From positions 62,001-126,000 of the forward strand of contig NZ_JAATVU010000008.1 of the NCBI RefSeq assembly GCF_013184745.1: 64,000 bases of DNA, written 5' to 3'. The position numbers and the translations under genes are program-made. Under the pieces are notes generated by a model. It was not told where the DNA came from, made no database searches, and saw only the letters and a program-made list of their open reading frames with translations. Position 1 is the stretch's first letter; the number at the start of each line of letters is the position of its first letter. Shown here piece after piece: positions 19,741-29,031 of this stretch. Source of the DNA: Mangrovicoccus sp. HB161399 (GTDB lineage: Bacteria > Pseudomonadota > Alphaproteobacteria > Rhodobacterales > Rhodobacteraceae).

Positions 19741-20271
19741 TCAGACCGGCAGCACCAGCGCGTTCGGCACCAGCAGCGTGTCATAGACCGCGATCCGCGA
19801 CGACAGGAGCAGCCCGCCGCCCGGCTGCGGCACGAAGCGGTCGATCATCCGGCCTGCCTGATGCAGCCGTCCCTCGGGCAGCTCGGCCAGCGTCTCGATC
19901 AGGATGTAGTTGACCGTGGCGCAGATCGTGCCATCGGCCTCGATGCCGGTCACGCGGGTATTGGTCAGATAGTGGCGCAGGTAGCGCGGCCCGAACATCG
20001 AGGTCTTGGCAATCGCCAGCGCCCGGTCCTTCAGCATGCCGCGACCCTCGCAATAGACCAGCCCGACCGGCCGTCCATGGTCGAAATTCTCGCGGCTGGT
20101 GATGTTGTAGAAGGCGTCCTCGGTGAAGAAATCCGGCCAGTCCATCAGGTCGCCGTCGTCAAGCACCGCGCAGTAATCGGCGTTGAACTCCTCCACCGCC
20201 ACGCAGGCCTCGCGCCGTGCCGCGCGGCTGTCGCCGTCGAAGACGGGCGCGTCCTTGGTCATCGTGCTCAC
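19741..20271 (-). CDS. Aromatic-ring-hydroxylating dioxygenase, small (beta) subunit
   Basis: Protein of 176 residues with the cone-shaped SnoaL-like fold typical of Rieske oxygenase beta subunits: VEEFNADYCAVLDDGDLMDWPDFFTEDAFY near the N-terminus and ILIETLAELPEGRLHQAGRM in the strand region. It has a structural role in the alpha3beta3 oxygenase and no cofactor. A GTG at 20271 overlaps the stop of the upstream fusion gene (translational coupling); an ATG three codons later (20262) is an alternative start. It is the last gene of the leftward operon and is followed by a hairpin. Confidence 0.9.
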   Translation of the reverse strand: MSTMTKDAPVFDGDSRAARREACVAVEEFNADYCAVLDDGDLMDWPDFFTEDAFYNITSRENFDHGRPVGLVYCEGRGMLKDRALAIAKTSMFGPRYLRHYLTNTRVTGIEADGTICATVNYILIETLAELPEGRLHQAGRMIDRFVPQPGGGLLLSSRIAVYDTLLVPNALVLPV

Positions 20272-23087
20272 AGCCCCATCTCCTGCCGCCAGTGCCTGTA
20301 CATCGCCCGGATCGCCGCCTCGGAGATCAGGGTGTTCGAGGTGCCCGCAGGCACTTTCGGATCGAGCGCCACCAGATGCTCGCCGCCCGTCGAGTTCAGC
20401 ATGCCGTCCTGCACGAACTTGATCGCCTCGTTATCCTCGAGCCCGAGGAAGCCCGCGGGCCCCATCAGGTTGCCCTGGCGCAACCGGTGGCGGGTCATCT
20501 CCTCGTCATCGTCCTCATAGCCGAACATCGTCCAGACCATGGTGAACTCGTTCGGGCCGTTCGGCACGATCTGGCGCACGCCCAGCGTGTTCATCTCGCG
20601 CTGCACGATCAGCCCCGGCCAGACCACCTGCATCGTCACCGACCAGGGGCTGTCGAATTCCTCGTAGAATTCCATCAGCCGCGGGTCTTCCAGCACCATG
20701 CCGTCGCGATAGGCGCGCATCTCTGCCTTGTTCTCGGCCGAGACCGTGGCGCCGTCGCTCTTCGCCGAGGCCATGGTGGAATGCCGTCCGCGCGGATCGA
20801 CGATCATCGCCGACTTGTTGCCCGCGACCAGCAGCCCGAAGGTGACGAGGAAGGTATGCAGCAGCGTCGCGTGATAGGGATCCTTGAGGTTCTCGGGATA
20901 GAGCTTCCAGTTGCCCATCAGCGTATGGCGGTAATGGCCGAGCACCCTGAGCTTGCGCCCCGAGAACACCGTGTCGAAATCGGTCAGCATCTCCTCGCCC
21001 ATGTAGTCCTCGAAGCTCTCCACCTCTTCCGAGAAGGAAGCGAAGACCGCGCCGTTGCGCTGGGTCACCGTCAGCTTGCGCACGCCATGGTTCTCGGGAT
21101 TGAAATCCGGACCCATGCCGCCCTCGCCATTGACGCCGCGGCGGAACGGAACCCCGGCGAGGTTGCCTTTCAGGTCATAGCTCCACTGGTGATAGGGGCA
21201 GACGAATTCCTCGGCATTGCCGCGCAGTTCGCGGCAGAACTCGGCGGCGCGGTGCGAGCAGCGGTTCTCGAAGACGTTGATGCCGCCATCGTGGTCGCGC
21301 ACCATCACCACCGGGGTCGGGCCGACATTGGTGCGGATATAATCGCCCGCCTCCGGCACTTCGGCGGCGAGACCCACATAGTTCCAGGTCGGACCGTGGA
21401 AGATCCGCTCGATCTCGCGGTCGTAGATTTCCCGGCTGGTATAGACCCAGTCCGGCACGCGGTCGAGACCGGAGGCCGGCCAGGTGAACCGCTTCTCGAT
21501 GGGCAGCATTTTCATGTCGTCGTCCTCGATCAGGGAAAGCTCGATATCGGGATCGCCGAGCCGCGCCGGGTCGACCGGCTGTCCGGAGGCGATCAGGCGG
21601 CGGCCGAGGCGCAGAAGCTCGGGATCGCCGAACTCGATGACGGCAGCCACCCGGCCGGCGGCATCGAGGCAGAAGAAGGCGGGCGCCTCGCCGTCGCGGC
21701 GCACCGTGGCCAGATCCGGCCCAGGGGTTCCGGCAATCTGCAGCGTGCCGCCGAAGAGGTCGGACCAGAACCAGGGCGTCTCGGCTGCCTCCAGCGGCAG
21801 GCCCAGCATCGAGCGCGCGGCGCGCAGGGCGGAGAGACGGGCATTCTGCCAGCTCTCGGTGCGCGCCTCGGCGCCGGTGATCTCGTCGCAGGAGGCCGCC
21901 ACGTCGCCGACCGCATAGATCGCCGGATCGGCGGTGCGGTTCTGCGCATTCACGCGGATGCCGCCCGCCCGGCCGAGCGGCAGGCCGGCCTCGCGGGCCA
22001 GCGCGTCATTCGGGCTGGCGCCGATCCCGGCAAGGATCAGATCGGCCGCAACAAGCGTGCCATCGCCCAGCGTGACGCCTTCGGACGAGACCGCAGCGAC
22101 ACCGGTGCCCTGATGCAGGGCGACATCGTTCTGCGCCGCCACCCAGGCGAGGAACTCGCCGGCCTCCGCGGGCAGGAGCCGCGTCAGCAGCCGGTCCTGC
22201 GCCTCGATCACCGTGACCCTTTTGCCGAGCGCGCGGGCGGCGGAGGCGATCTCCAGCCCGATGAAGCCGCCGCCGATCACCGCCACCTGCCGGGCCGCCC
22301 GGAGCGCCGGGCCGAGCCGTTCGGCATCGTCGGCATCGCGCAGATAATGGACCGGCGTGTCTTCCGTGCCGGGCAGCTTCAGCCGCCGCGCGCCCGCCCC
22401 GGTGGCCAGCACCAGCAGATCGTAGTCCAGCTCGCTGCCATCGCCGAGCGTGACGCGCTGCGCCTCCCGGTCGATGGCGGTGACGGCGGTGCCGAGCCTC
22501 AGCGCAATGCCCAGACGCTCCGCCTCGCCCGGCTCGAAGACATGCGCCTCGGCCAGCGTGGTGCGCCCGAGCAGCAGGTCCTTCGACAGCGGCGGCCGTT
22601 CATAGGGCGGATGGCGCTCCGCCCCGATCAGCACGATCTCGCCGCCGAAGCCCTCGGCGCGGGCCGCCCGCGCGGTCTCGGCCCCGGCCTGCCCGGCACC
22701 CGCAATCACCAGACGGCGGCTGTCGCTGCGCTGAGCGATCACCGCGGCGGCGGCAGGAGCCTCGGCGGCCATGGCCCGAGCTTCGGTGTCGACCCAGACG
22801 ATGCCGTCCTCGACCTTCGCCGGATAGGTGGCGAGGTCCTTGGTGACCGGCGCGCCCTGCGCCTTGCCGGTGCGGATGTCGAAGAGGCCCTGATGCAGCG
22901 GGCACTCGACGCAGCCGCCCTCGACATGGCCCTCGCTCAGGAGCGCAAAGGCATGGGTGCAGATATTGGCGGTGGCAAAGACCTCGCCCTCGAGCGCATA
23001 GAGCGCGATCCGCAGCCCGTCGATCTCGACCCCGGCCACGCCCTTCGCCAGAAGCTCGGCCTCGGTTATGGAGGAATGCCAGCTCAT
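20268..23087 (-). CDS. Fused Rieske ferredoxin - ferredoxin reductase - dioxygenase alpha subunit
   Basis: One uninterrupted frame of 939 residues joins three components normally made separately. Residues 1-105 are a Rieske ferredoxin (Cys43-x-His45 and Cys62-x2-His65). Residues about 118-520 are an FAD/NAD(P)H ferredoxin reductase (GAGQAG FAD motif, GGGFIG nucleotide motif, complete C-terminal domain ending DPARLGDPDIELSL). From Met525 a full oxygenase alpha subunit follows, with its own Rieske site (CSH, then CPYH) and the mononuclear iron motif ENLKDPYHATLLH. The alpha type resembles anthranilate/salicylate-class oxygenases. The start at 23087 has GAGG upstream and lies 7 bp after the preceding gene. 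ATG525 also has a GAGG upstream, so a free alpha subunit may be made by internal initiation. A lost stop codon between two genes is the alternative explanation. Confidence 0.88.
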   Translation of the reverse strand: MSWHSSITEAELLAKGVAGVEIDGLRIALYALEGEVFATANICTHAFALLSEGHVEGGCVECPLHQGLFDIRTGKAQGAPVTKDLATYPAKVEDGIVWVDTEARAMAAEAPAAAAVIAQRSDSRRLVIAGAGQAGAETARAARAEGFGGEIVLIGAERHPPYERPPLSKDLLLGRTTLAEAHVFEPGEAERLGIALRLGTAVTAIDREAQRVTLGDGSELDYDLLVLATGAGARRLKLPGTEDTPVHYLRDADDAERLGPALRAARQVAVIGGGFIGLEIASAARALGKRVTVIEAQDRLLTRLLPAEAGEFLAWVAAQNDVALHQGTGVAAVSSEGVTLGDGTLVAADLILAGIGASPNDALAREAGLPLGRAGGIRVNAQNRTADPAIYAVGDVAASCDEITGAEARTESWQNARLSALRAARSMLGLPLEAAETPWFWSDLFGGTLQIAGTPGPDLATVRRDGEAPAFFCLDAAGRVAAVIEFGDPELLRLGRRLIASGQPVDPARLGDPDIELSLIEDDDMKMLPIEKRFTWPASGLDRVPDWVYTSREIYDREIERIFHGPTWNYVGLAAEVPEAGDYIRTNVGPTPVVMVRDHDGGINVFENRCSHRAAEFCRELRGNAEEFVCPYHQWSYDLKGNLAGVPFRRGVNGEGGMGPDFNPENHGVRKLTVTQRNGAVFASFSEEVESFEDYMGEEMLTDFDTVFSGRKLRVLGHYRHTLMGNWKLYPENLKDPYHATLLHTFLVTFGLLVAGNKSAMIVDPRGRHSTMASAKSDGATVSAENKAEMRAYRDGMVLEDPRLMEFYEEFDSPWSVTMQVVWPGLIVQREMNTLGVRQIVPNGPNEFTMVWTMFGYEDDDEEMTRHRLRQGNLMGPAGFLGLEDNEAIKFVQDGMLNSTGGEHLVALDPKVPAGTSNTLISEAAIRAMYRHWRQEMGL

Positions 23088-23094
23088 GGCCGCC

Positions 23095-24069
23095 TCACGC
23101 CGCTTCGGCCAGGAGCGGCAGCCCGAGGAGCCGCGCCGCATTGTCATGGCAGACCATCGCGCGGGTCGCGGCATCCATCGGCGCGCTCTCGATGAACTCC
23201 GCCGCGGTGGCTGTGTCCTCATAGGGATAGTCGATCGAGAACATCACGCCCTCGGGCCCCATCTCGCCGAGCGCGCCGATCAGCGCGGCATGCGAGCAGA
23301 CCCCGGTCGTGGTGATCAGGATGTTGCGGGTGAAGTACTGCGACGGCTTCAGCTTCAGCTCCACCCCCATCGGATAGGCCCCGAACCGCGAGTCGAAGCG
23401 CCAGCGCAGATAGGGCAGCGCCTCGCCCATATGGCCGAGCACCAGCTTGACCCCCGGAAAGCGGTCGAAGACCCCGGAGAAGAGCAGGCGCAGCGCATGG
23501 CTGCCGGTATCGACACCCCAGCCCCAAGTCGCGCCCTGCAGCACCGGCATGTCGGCAAAGACCGGCGGCGCAGCGCGGGCATTCGAGGGATGCAGGTAGA
23601 AGGGCACGCCGAGCGCCTCCACCTCGGCCCAGAACGCGTCATATTCCGGCGCATCGAAATAGCGGCCATGGACCGGGCTGTTGGCCAGGCAGCCGAGAAA
23701 GCCCAGTTCCGTCACGGCGCGGCGCAGCTCGGCGGCGGCCAGCTCGGGGTCGTGCATCGGCAGCGCCGCAAGCCCCGAGAGCCGCGAGGACAGCGGCGCG
23801 ATCTTCTCCGCGAGGAAGTCGTTCGCGCCCTTTGCGGCCTCGGCGGCCAGTTCCGGCAGCTCGCCCTGCGGCCCCGGCCCGGTCAGCGACAGCACCGAAC
23901 GGGTGATGCCGTAGCGGTCCATCAGCTCGATCCGCTCGCCGCCGAAATCATCGAGGCGCCGGGTCAGCTCGCGGGCATGTGCCTCGGGGATGAGCTTGAG
24001 GAAGGCGGCCGAGTGCTTCTCGAAGCCGGGCGCCATGAAATGTTCCTCGAAGGTGATCTTGGGTATCAT
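23095..24069 (-). CDS. Amidohydrolase-family decarboxylase, gamma-resorcylate-decarboxylase-like
   Basis: Protein of 324 residues of the ACMSD/gamma-resorcylate decarboxylase branch of amidohydrolases, which remove CO2 from hydroxylated benzoates without an oxidative cofactor. Visible family features are the N-terminal metal site FEEHF (Glu8/His10), FYLHPSN (metal His), LGHMGEALPYLRWR and SIDYPYED (metal Asp). The length is usual. The start has AGGAGGG just upstream. It lies between the TRAP permease and the dioxygenase fusion in the same direction, so it probably acts on the imported aromatic acid or on the product of ring hydroxylation. A short palindrome (24089-24105) precedes it. Exact substrate not inferable. 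Confidence 0.85.
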   Translation of the reverse strand: MIPKITFEEHFMAPGFEKHSAAFLKLIPEAHARELTRRLDDFGGERIELMDRYGITRSVLSLTGPGPQGELPELAAEAAKGANDFLAEKIAPLSSRLSGLAALPMHDPELAAAELRRAVTELGFLGCLANSPVHGRYFDAPEYDAFWAEVEALGVPFYLHPSNARAAPPVFADMPVLQGATWGWGVDTGSHALRLLFSGVFDRFPGVKLVLGHMGEALPYLRWRFDSRFGAYPMGVELKLKPSQYFTRNILITTTGVCSHAALIGALGEMGPEGVMFSIDYPYEDTATAAEFIESAPMDAATRAMVCHDNAARLLGLPLLAEAA

Positions 24070-24139
24070 TGAACCCTCCTGTCGTCTGCCGGCCGTGCTG
24101 GCCGGATTGTCTTGTGTCTTGGTCAGGCGCCCTGCCCGC

Positions 24140-25423
24140 TCAGAGCAGCAGCGAGGGCGCCAGCGTTGCGATCCCGGGGACGTAGGTGACGAGCATCAGC
24201 ACCACGAGGTTGACCAGGATGAAGGGCCAGATCCCCGCGATGATCTCGGTCACCGGCGTCTGCAGCGTCGAGGAGGCCACGAAGAGGTCGAGCCCGAAGG
24301 GCGGCGTCACCATGCCGAGCGTCACGTTGACCGCGACGATCATGCCGAAATGCACCGGGTCGATGCCGAGGCTCGTGGCCACCGGAAAGAGCGCGGGCAC
24401 CAGGATCAGCTGGATCGAGTTCGGATCGACGAACATGCCCGCGATGATGAAGGCGATATTGGCGGCCATCAGGAACAGCACCGGCCCGGCATGGAGGCTG
24501 TCGAGCCCGGCGATCAGCAGGTTCGGGATCTGCGCCAGCGTGATGAAATAGGACAGCACCGTGCCGAGCGCGAGCAAGAGGAAGATGACCGCGTTCTGCA
24601 CCGCGGATTTCTCGGCGATGGCGATCAGCCCCTTCAGGTCGAGGCTGCGATAGACGCACATCTCGATGGCGATGGCATAGACGACGCTGACAACGGCGGC
24701 TTCGGTCGCGGTGAAGAGCCCGCTATAGATGCCGCCCATGATCACCACCGGCAGCCCCAGCGCCCAGCCCGCGCGGCGGAAGGCAAGGCCGATCTCGGCC
24801 AGGCTGGCGCGCGGATCGCCCATGACGCCGGTGCGGCGCGCCTCGACGGCGGTCAGGATGGCGAAGGCCAGCCCCATGACGATGCCGACGGACAGCCCGG
24901 CGGCGAAAAGCGCGGTGATCGAGGTGCCGGTGATCCAGCCATAGACGATCAGCGTGATCGAGGGCGGGATCAGGAGCGCGGTCTCCGCCGAGGACACGAT
25001 CAGCCCCAGCGAAAAGCGGTCGCGGAACTTCGCACGGCGGAGCTCCGGATAGAGGATATGGCCCATGGCGGCGACCGTGGCCGGGGCCGAGCCCGAGACC
25101 GCGCCGAAGCCCATGGCGCCGCCGATCGTGGTATAGCCGATGCCGCCGCGGGCATGGCCGACCAGCGCGCGCACCAGCCCGGTCAGCCGCCCGGCGATCT
25201 GGCCATGGCCCATGAGTTCCGCGGCGAAAAGGAAGAACGGGATCGCCAGCAGGAGCGACTGGTTGATGCCGCCGGTCAGCTTCTGGGCGATGACCATGTC
25301 GGGCATGCGCTCGAAGAAGCCGGCCTTGATGGCGAGCGTGGGGATGCCGAGCACCATCAGCATCTCGAAGCCCGAGACCAGCAGCAGGACGGCCAGCAGG
25401 CCGATGGCAAGCGCGAGGATCAT
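24140..25423 (-). CDS. dctM: TRAP transporter large permease (DctM)
   Basis: Inner-membrane protein of 427 residues with about a dozen membrane segments; the large subunit of a sodium-driven tripartite carboxylate importer. Typical DctM sequences are IPFFLFAAELM, GGAMGFGAVSGSAPATVAAMG and NVTLGMVTPPFGLDLFVAS. It overlaps the small permease gene by four bases (ATGA), so the two are translationally coupled. It works with the periplasmic binding protein two genes upstream. Confidence 0.93.
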   Translation of the reverse strand: MILALAIGLLAVLLLVSGFEMLMVLGIPTLAIKAGFFERMPDMVIAQKLTGGINQSLLLAIPFFLFAAELMGHGQIAGRLTGLVRALVGHARGGIGYTTIGGAMGFGAVSGSAPATVAAMGHILYPELRRAKFRDRFSLGLIVSSAETALLIPPSITLIVYGWITGTSITALFAAGLSVGIVMGLAFAILTAVEARRTGVMGDPRASLAEIGLAFRRAGWALGLPVVIMGGIYSGLFTATEAAVVSVVYAIAIEMCVYRSLDLKGLIAIAEKSAVQNAVIFLLLALGTVLSYFITLAQIPNLLIAGLDSLHAGPVLFLMAANIAFIIAGMFVDPNSIQLILVPALFPVATSLGIDPVHFGMIVAVNVTLGMVTPPFGLDLFVASSTLQTPVTEIIAGIWPFILVNLVVLMLVTYVPGIATLAPSLLL

Positions 25424-25923
25424 TCGCCCGCCTCCCCGGCCGCGGCAAAGCGGTCGATGCTGCCCATGAGGCTCGCGCCATAGCGCAGCGCCAGCAGAAG
25501 GAAGCCCGCGCAGGGCGCCACGTAGATCCAGCCGATGGCCAGGCCCAGCGTCGCGCTTTTCTGCCCGGTGCCGAAGACGAACTGCGCCATGCCATGCGCC
25601 AGCCAGGCCATCCAGAGCGAGAAGCAGAGCCCGGCGAGGTCGATGATCCGCGTCAGCGGCAGATGCAGCCGCGCCGCGATCTGGTCGCGCCAGCTATCCA
25701 CCGCGACCTGCTTGCCGCGCTCCAGCGCGAGGCCCGCGGCAAGGAAGACAAGGTAGATGTTCATTAGCCGGACCACTTCGTCGATCCAGCCGAAGGACGA
25801 GGCCAGCGACCCGCCGAAGAGGCGGATCGCGACGTTGAAGGCGAAGAGCACCGTCATGCCGAGAAGCAGCGCCACGAGGCAGCCGCGCTCGATCAGGCGG
25901 ATGATGCGGAGAAAGGCGGACAT
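25420..25923 (-). CDS. dctQ: TRAP transporter small permease (DctQ)
   Basis: Four-helix membrane protein of 167 residues: MTVLFAFNVAIRLF, IYLVFLAAGLAL, LAGLCFSLWMAWLAHGM and WIYVAPCAGFLLLALRYG mark the segments. WIDEVVRLMNIYLVF is the conserved region of the family. It lies 23 bp after the binding-protein gene and overlaps the large permease gene by four bases. Confidence 0.9.
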   Translation of the reverse strand: MSAFLRIIRLIERGCLVALLLGMTVLFAFNVAIRLFGGSLASSFGWIDEVVRLMNIYLVFLAAGLALERGKQVAVDSWRDQIAARLHLPLTRIIDLAGLCFSLWMAWLAHGMAQFVFGTGQKSATLGLAIGWIYVAPCAGFLLLALRYGASLMGSIDRFAAAGEAGE

Positions 25924-25946
25924 GACGGTCTCTCGCGGGCTCCGGC

Positions 25947-26957
25947 TCAGTTCATGACCGAGGCATAGGCGGCCTGATAGGCGTCGAAGAGCGCCTGGCC
26001 CTCATCGCCCGAGCGCGCCAGGAAGGCATCCCGCGCCGCCGGGAACATGATCTCGCGCAGCGCGGCGATCTCTTCGGCGGAAGGTTCGGTCACGGTCACC
26101 CCGGCGTCGCGAATCGCCGCCAGCGAGCGCTCGCCGGCCGCGGCCTTGTGGGCGATCATCTCGGGGATGATCTCGTGCAGCGAGGAGGTGATCGCCTCGC
26201 GCCATTCCGGCTTCAGCCCTTCCCAGACGGCCGGGTTGAACAGCACGACATTCTCGATGGCGCCGTGGCTGGTCAGCGTCAGGTTCTTCTGAACCTCGTA
26301 GAACTTCATGTTGAAGATGGTGTCGAGCGGGTTTTCCTCGCCATCGACGACGCCAGTCTGCAGCGCGGTGTAGAGCTCGCCAAAGGGGATCGGCACGGCG
26401 GTGACGTCGATGGATTTCAGCGAGTCGACCAGCACGGCGGAGTCCATCACGCGGAAGGTCTGGCCGGAGAAATCGCCGATCTCGGCGATCGGCTTGTTCG
26501 AGGTGAACTGCTTGGTACCGTTGGGATAGAGCGACACGCAGGTGACGCCGCGGCTGTTGAAGCTGTCGCAGAACGCGTCGCCGAAGCCGCCGTCGCGGAT
26601 CGCCTGCGCCTTGTCCGGATCGGCCGGGTAGAGGAACGGGATGTCCATGATCGAGGCCAGCGGGTTGAAACCGCCCATGAAGGCGACCGGCCCGGCCGTG
26701 GCATCGAGCGCGCCGAACTGCACGGCCTCGGTCATCTCGCGCTGGCCGCCGAGCTGGCTCTGCGGGAAGATCTGGATCTCGACGGCGCCGCCGGTCTTCT
26801 CCGAGACCATCTCGGCGACCTTTTCCAGCATGACATGGGTGGTGGAGGCCGCGGCCTCGACATGGCCGAGGCGCAGCGAGACCTCCTGGGCGGCGCCGAG
26901 CTGCGGCAGCAGGGCGAGAAGCAGGGCAGCGCCCAGCGGGCGGAACATGGCGGACAT
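25947..26957 (-). CDS. dctP: TRAP transporter periplasmic solute-binding protein (DctP)
   Basis: Protein of 336 residues. The start at 26957 gives a signal peptide (MSAMFRPLGAALLLALLP, cleaved after about residue 23) and has AGGAAGG upstream; the long open frame extending further upstream is out-of-frame overlap with the ABC binding-protein gene. DctP signatures are FPQSQLGGQREM, NGTKQFTSNKPI, FRVMDSAVLVDSLKSI and TALQTGVVDGEENPL, where the conserved Arg (TFRVMD) usually binds the substrate carboxylate. The ligand is therefore probably an organic acid, possibly the aromatic acid handled by the adjacent decarboxylase and dioxygenase. Confidence 0.92.
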   Translation of the reverse strand: MSAMFRPLGAALLLALLPQLGAAQEVSLRLGHVEAAASTTHVMLEKVAEMVSEKTGGAVEIQIFPQSQLGGQREMTEAVQFGALDATAGPVAFMGGFNPLASIMDIPFLYPADPDKAQAIRDGGFGDAFCDSFNSRGVTCVSLYPNGTKQFTSNKPIAEIGDFSGQTFRVMDSAVLVDSLKSIDVTAVPIPFGELYTALQTGVVDGEENPLDTIFNMKFYEVQKNLTLTSHGAIENVVLFNPAVWEGLKPEWREAITSSLHEIIPEMIAHKAAAGERSLAAIRDAGVTVTEPSAEEIAALREIMFPAARDAFLARSGDEGQALFDAYQAAYASVMN

Positions 26958-27003
26958 GGGAAAACCTTCCTGTCGGCTGTAGCTTGCGGGAACTCGTGAC
27001 GCA

Positions 27004-27029
27004 GGCCGCCCGCCCCGGGACGGGCGGCC
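27004..27029 (-). terminator. Hairpin between ABC and TRAP binding-protein genes
   Basis: Perfect 9-bp stem (GGCCGCCCG with CGGGCGGCC) and 8-base loop, 8 bp after the stop codon of the ABC binding-protein gene. It may be a partial terminator or an mRNA 3'-end stabiliser that separates the ABC and TRAP segments of the operon. Confidence 0.5.
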
Positions 27030-27037
27030 CGGCGGGA

Positions 27038-28249
27038 TCACTCGAAGGCGGAGGCGGGCAGGAACTTCTCGTCCGCCCAGGCGCCGTCCTCGGCCTTCTT
27101 GATCATGTAGGCCCCGGCGGGCGTGCCGCTTTCGTCCAGCGTCAGCGGGCCCGAGGCGCCCTCGTAGTCGATGTCCTTGCCCTCGGCGAGCGCCGCCTTG
27201 GCCCCGGCGAAGGTGGTGACCTTCTCGCCGCCCTCGGTGACATCGCGCAGCACGGCATTGATCGCCTCGCCGGTGCAGGCCTCGGCCGCCTCGAGCGAGA
27301 TCGCCGAAAGCATCGCCATGTCGTAGGAATTCGCCGCGAAGGGACCGGGGGCCGCGCCGGTTTTCTCCTGGGCCAACTCGGCGAAGGCCTTGAACTCGGG
27401 CAGCGAGCTGTCGGCCTCGGCCAGTTCGACATAGGCGCGGCCGTTGAGGATGCGCGGATCGACGGCATCGAAGATCTCGGGCACGGCGAGGTCGGCGGTC
27501 AGCAGCCATTCGCCTTCGTAGCCGCCGGCCGCGGCTTCCTTCAGCACGGTGACGCCGGACTCCTGCCCGCCGGCAAGGTAGATGGCGTCCGGATTGTGCG
27601 ACAGGACCGAGATCAGCTCGGCCTGGTAGGACGGCTGGCCGGGATTGTAGATGATCATGTCGGTCAGCTCGATCCCCGCTGCGGTCACCGCCTCGCGAGC
27701 AACCTGGGCCGGGGAAATGGTAGATTCCTCGTTCTGGATCAGGAAGGCCACCGACTTGTAGCCCTTCTCGGACAGCCACATGCCCGAGGCCGCGCCGTCG
27801 CCGAGATCCGAGGATACGGTGCGGTAGACGTAGTCGCCGCCGATCTCGTTGAGGGTGATCGTGCCGGCATAGGGCGACATCATCACTGTCTTCTTGCGCT
27901 TGGCGAGGTCGACCAGCGCCACCATTTCGCCGGATGCAGGGCCGAGGATCGCCACCGCGCCCTCGCTGTCGATCATCTTGTTGGCCTCGCGGATCGCCTG
28001 TTCGGCCGAGCCGCCGGTATCGGCCACGACGGTGCGCAGCGGGCCGCATTTGGTGCCCCCGGCCGCGTTGACCTCGTCGACGCCCAGCTGCACGGCATCG
28101 GCGACGATCTTGCCGAATTCTCCGAGCTCGCCGGTCAGCGGCACGAGCACGCCCAGCGTCACCCCGTCGGCTTGCGCGAAGGCAGGCTGGACGGCGGTCA
28201 GGGCAGTGGTCAGGGCGGCAAGCGCCGCCCCGGATCTTGCAAATGTCAT
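27038..28249 (-). CDS. LIV/HAAT-type ABC transporter substrate-binding protein
   Basis: Periplasmic binding protein of 403 residues (Leu/Ile/Val-binding protein fold, Peripla_BP_6) with a signal peptide ending near Ala25 (AVQPAFAQA). Family features are GVLVPLTGELGEFGK, DTGGSAEQAIREANKMID, AILGPASGEMVAL and GQPSYQAELISVLS. Such proteins serve branched-chain amino acids, amides and also aromatic acids. It lies downstream of the four LIV permease/ATPase genes in the same direction, 77 bp after livF, so it is their binding partner. Confidence 0.92.
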   Translation of the reverse strand: MTFARSGAALAALTTALTAVQPAFAQADGVTLGVLVPLTGELGEFGKIVADAVQLGVDEVNAAGGTKCGPLRTVVADTGGSAEQAIREANKMIDSEGAVAILGPASGEMVALVDLAKRKKTVMMSPYAGTITLNEIGGDYVYRTVSSDLGDGAASGMWLSEKGYKSVAFLIQNEESTISPAQVAREAVTAAGIELTDMIIYNPGQPSYQAELISVLSHNPDAIYLAGGQESGVTVLKEAAAGGYEGEWLLTADLAVPEIFDAVDPRILNGRAYVELAEADSSLPEFKAFAELAQEKTGAAPGPFAANSYDMAMLSAISLEAAEACTGEAINAVLRDVTEGGEKVTTFAGAKAALAEGKDIDYEGASGPLTLDESGTPAGAYMIKKAEDGAWADEKFLPASAFE

Positions 28250-28326
28250 CGTCTGTCTTCCTGTTGGCTTGCGTTTCTTTTGTCTTGGCGCGCCGCCCCC
28301 GTCCGCGGATGGCGCAGGGGCGGAGA

Positions 28327-29031
28327 TCAGTGCTCCTGCAGGAGCATCTCCTCCAGCCGGCCGGGCTCCAGCAGGTCGCGGCTCGGCAGGGTCTCGCGGT
28401 TGCGCCCGGCATCGAGCATCCAGGTGGTCCGCGAAATCTTCAGGATCTTCTCGGGGTTCTGCTCGACGACCCAGACCACGCTCATGCCCTTCTGCGAGAG
28501 CTCGGTGATCCAGGCGATGATCTGGTCGACGAAGATCGGCGCCAGCCCGGCGGTCGGCTCGTCGAGGATCAGAAGCCGCGGCGAGGCCAGCAGCGCATTG
28601 GCGATGGCCAGCGTCTGGCGCTCGCCGCCTGAGAGCGTGGAGGCCAGCTGGTACGAGCGCTCCTTGAGGATCGGAAAGCGCCGGTAGGTCTCGGCGATCA
28701 GCGCATCGGTGCCCTCGAAGGCCAGCGCCGAGGCCAGGAGGTTGTCGCGCACCGACATCTTGGCGAAGGTGTTCTGCTCCTGCGCGACATAGCCGATCCC
28801 GGCCCGCACCGTGTCCAGCGGCCCCAGCGCCGCGACCGACCGGCCATCGAGCAGGACATCGCCGCCCGAGACCGGCAGATGGCCGGCGATGGTCTTCATC
28901 AGCGTCGATTTCCCGGCGCCGTTCGGCCCCAGCACGCAGGTGATCTCGCCCGGTTCCGCGACCAGATCGACCCCGTGCAGGATCGTGACCTTGCCGTAGC
29001 CCGATTGCAGCCCCTTGACCTCAAGCTTCAT
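28327..29031 (-). CDS. livF: LIV-type ABC transporter ATP-binding protein LivF
   Basis: ATPase of 234 residues: Walker A GPNGAGKST, signature LSGGERQ, Walker B LLILDEPTAGLAP, and the LivF-typical text QNTFAKMSVRDNLLA. It drives import together with LivG, LivH and LivM. Its start overlaps the end of livG by 11 bases. Confidence 0.94.
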   Translation of the reverse strand: MKLEVKGLQSGYGKVTILHGVDLVAEPGEITCVLGPNGAGKSTLMKTIAGHLPVSGGDVLLDGRSVAALGPLDTVRAGIGYVAQEQNTFAKMSVRDNLLASALAFEGTDALIAETYRRFPILKERSYQLASTLSGGERQTLAIANALLASPRLLILDEPTAGLAPIFVDQIIAWITELSQKGMSVVWVVEQNPEKILKISRTTWMLDAGRNRETLPSRDLLEPGRLEEMLLQEH

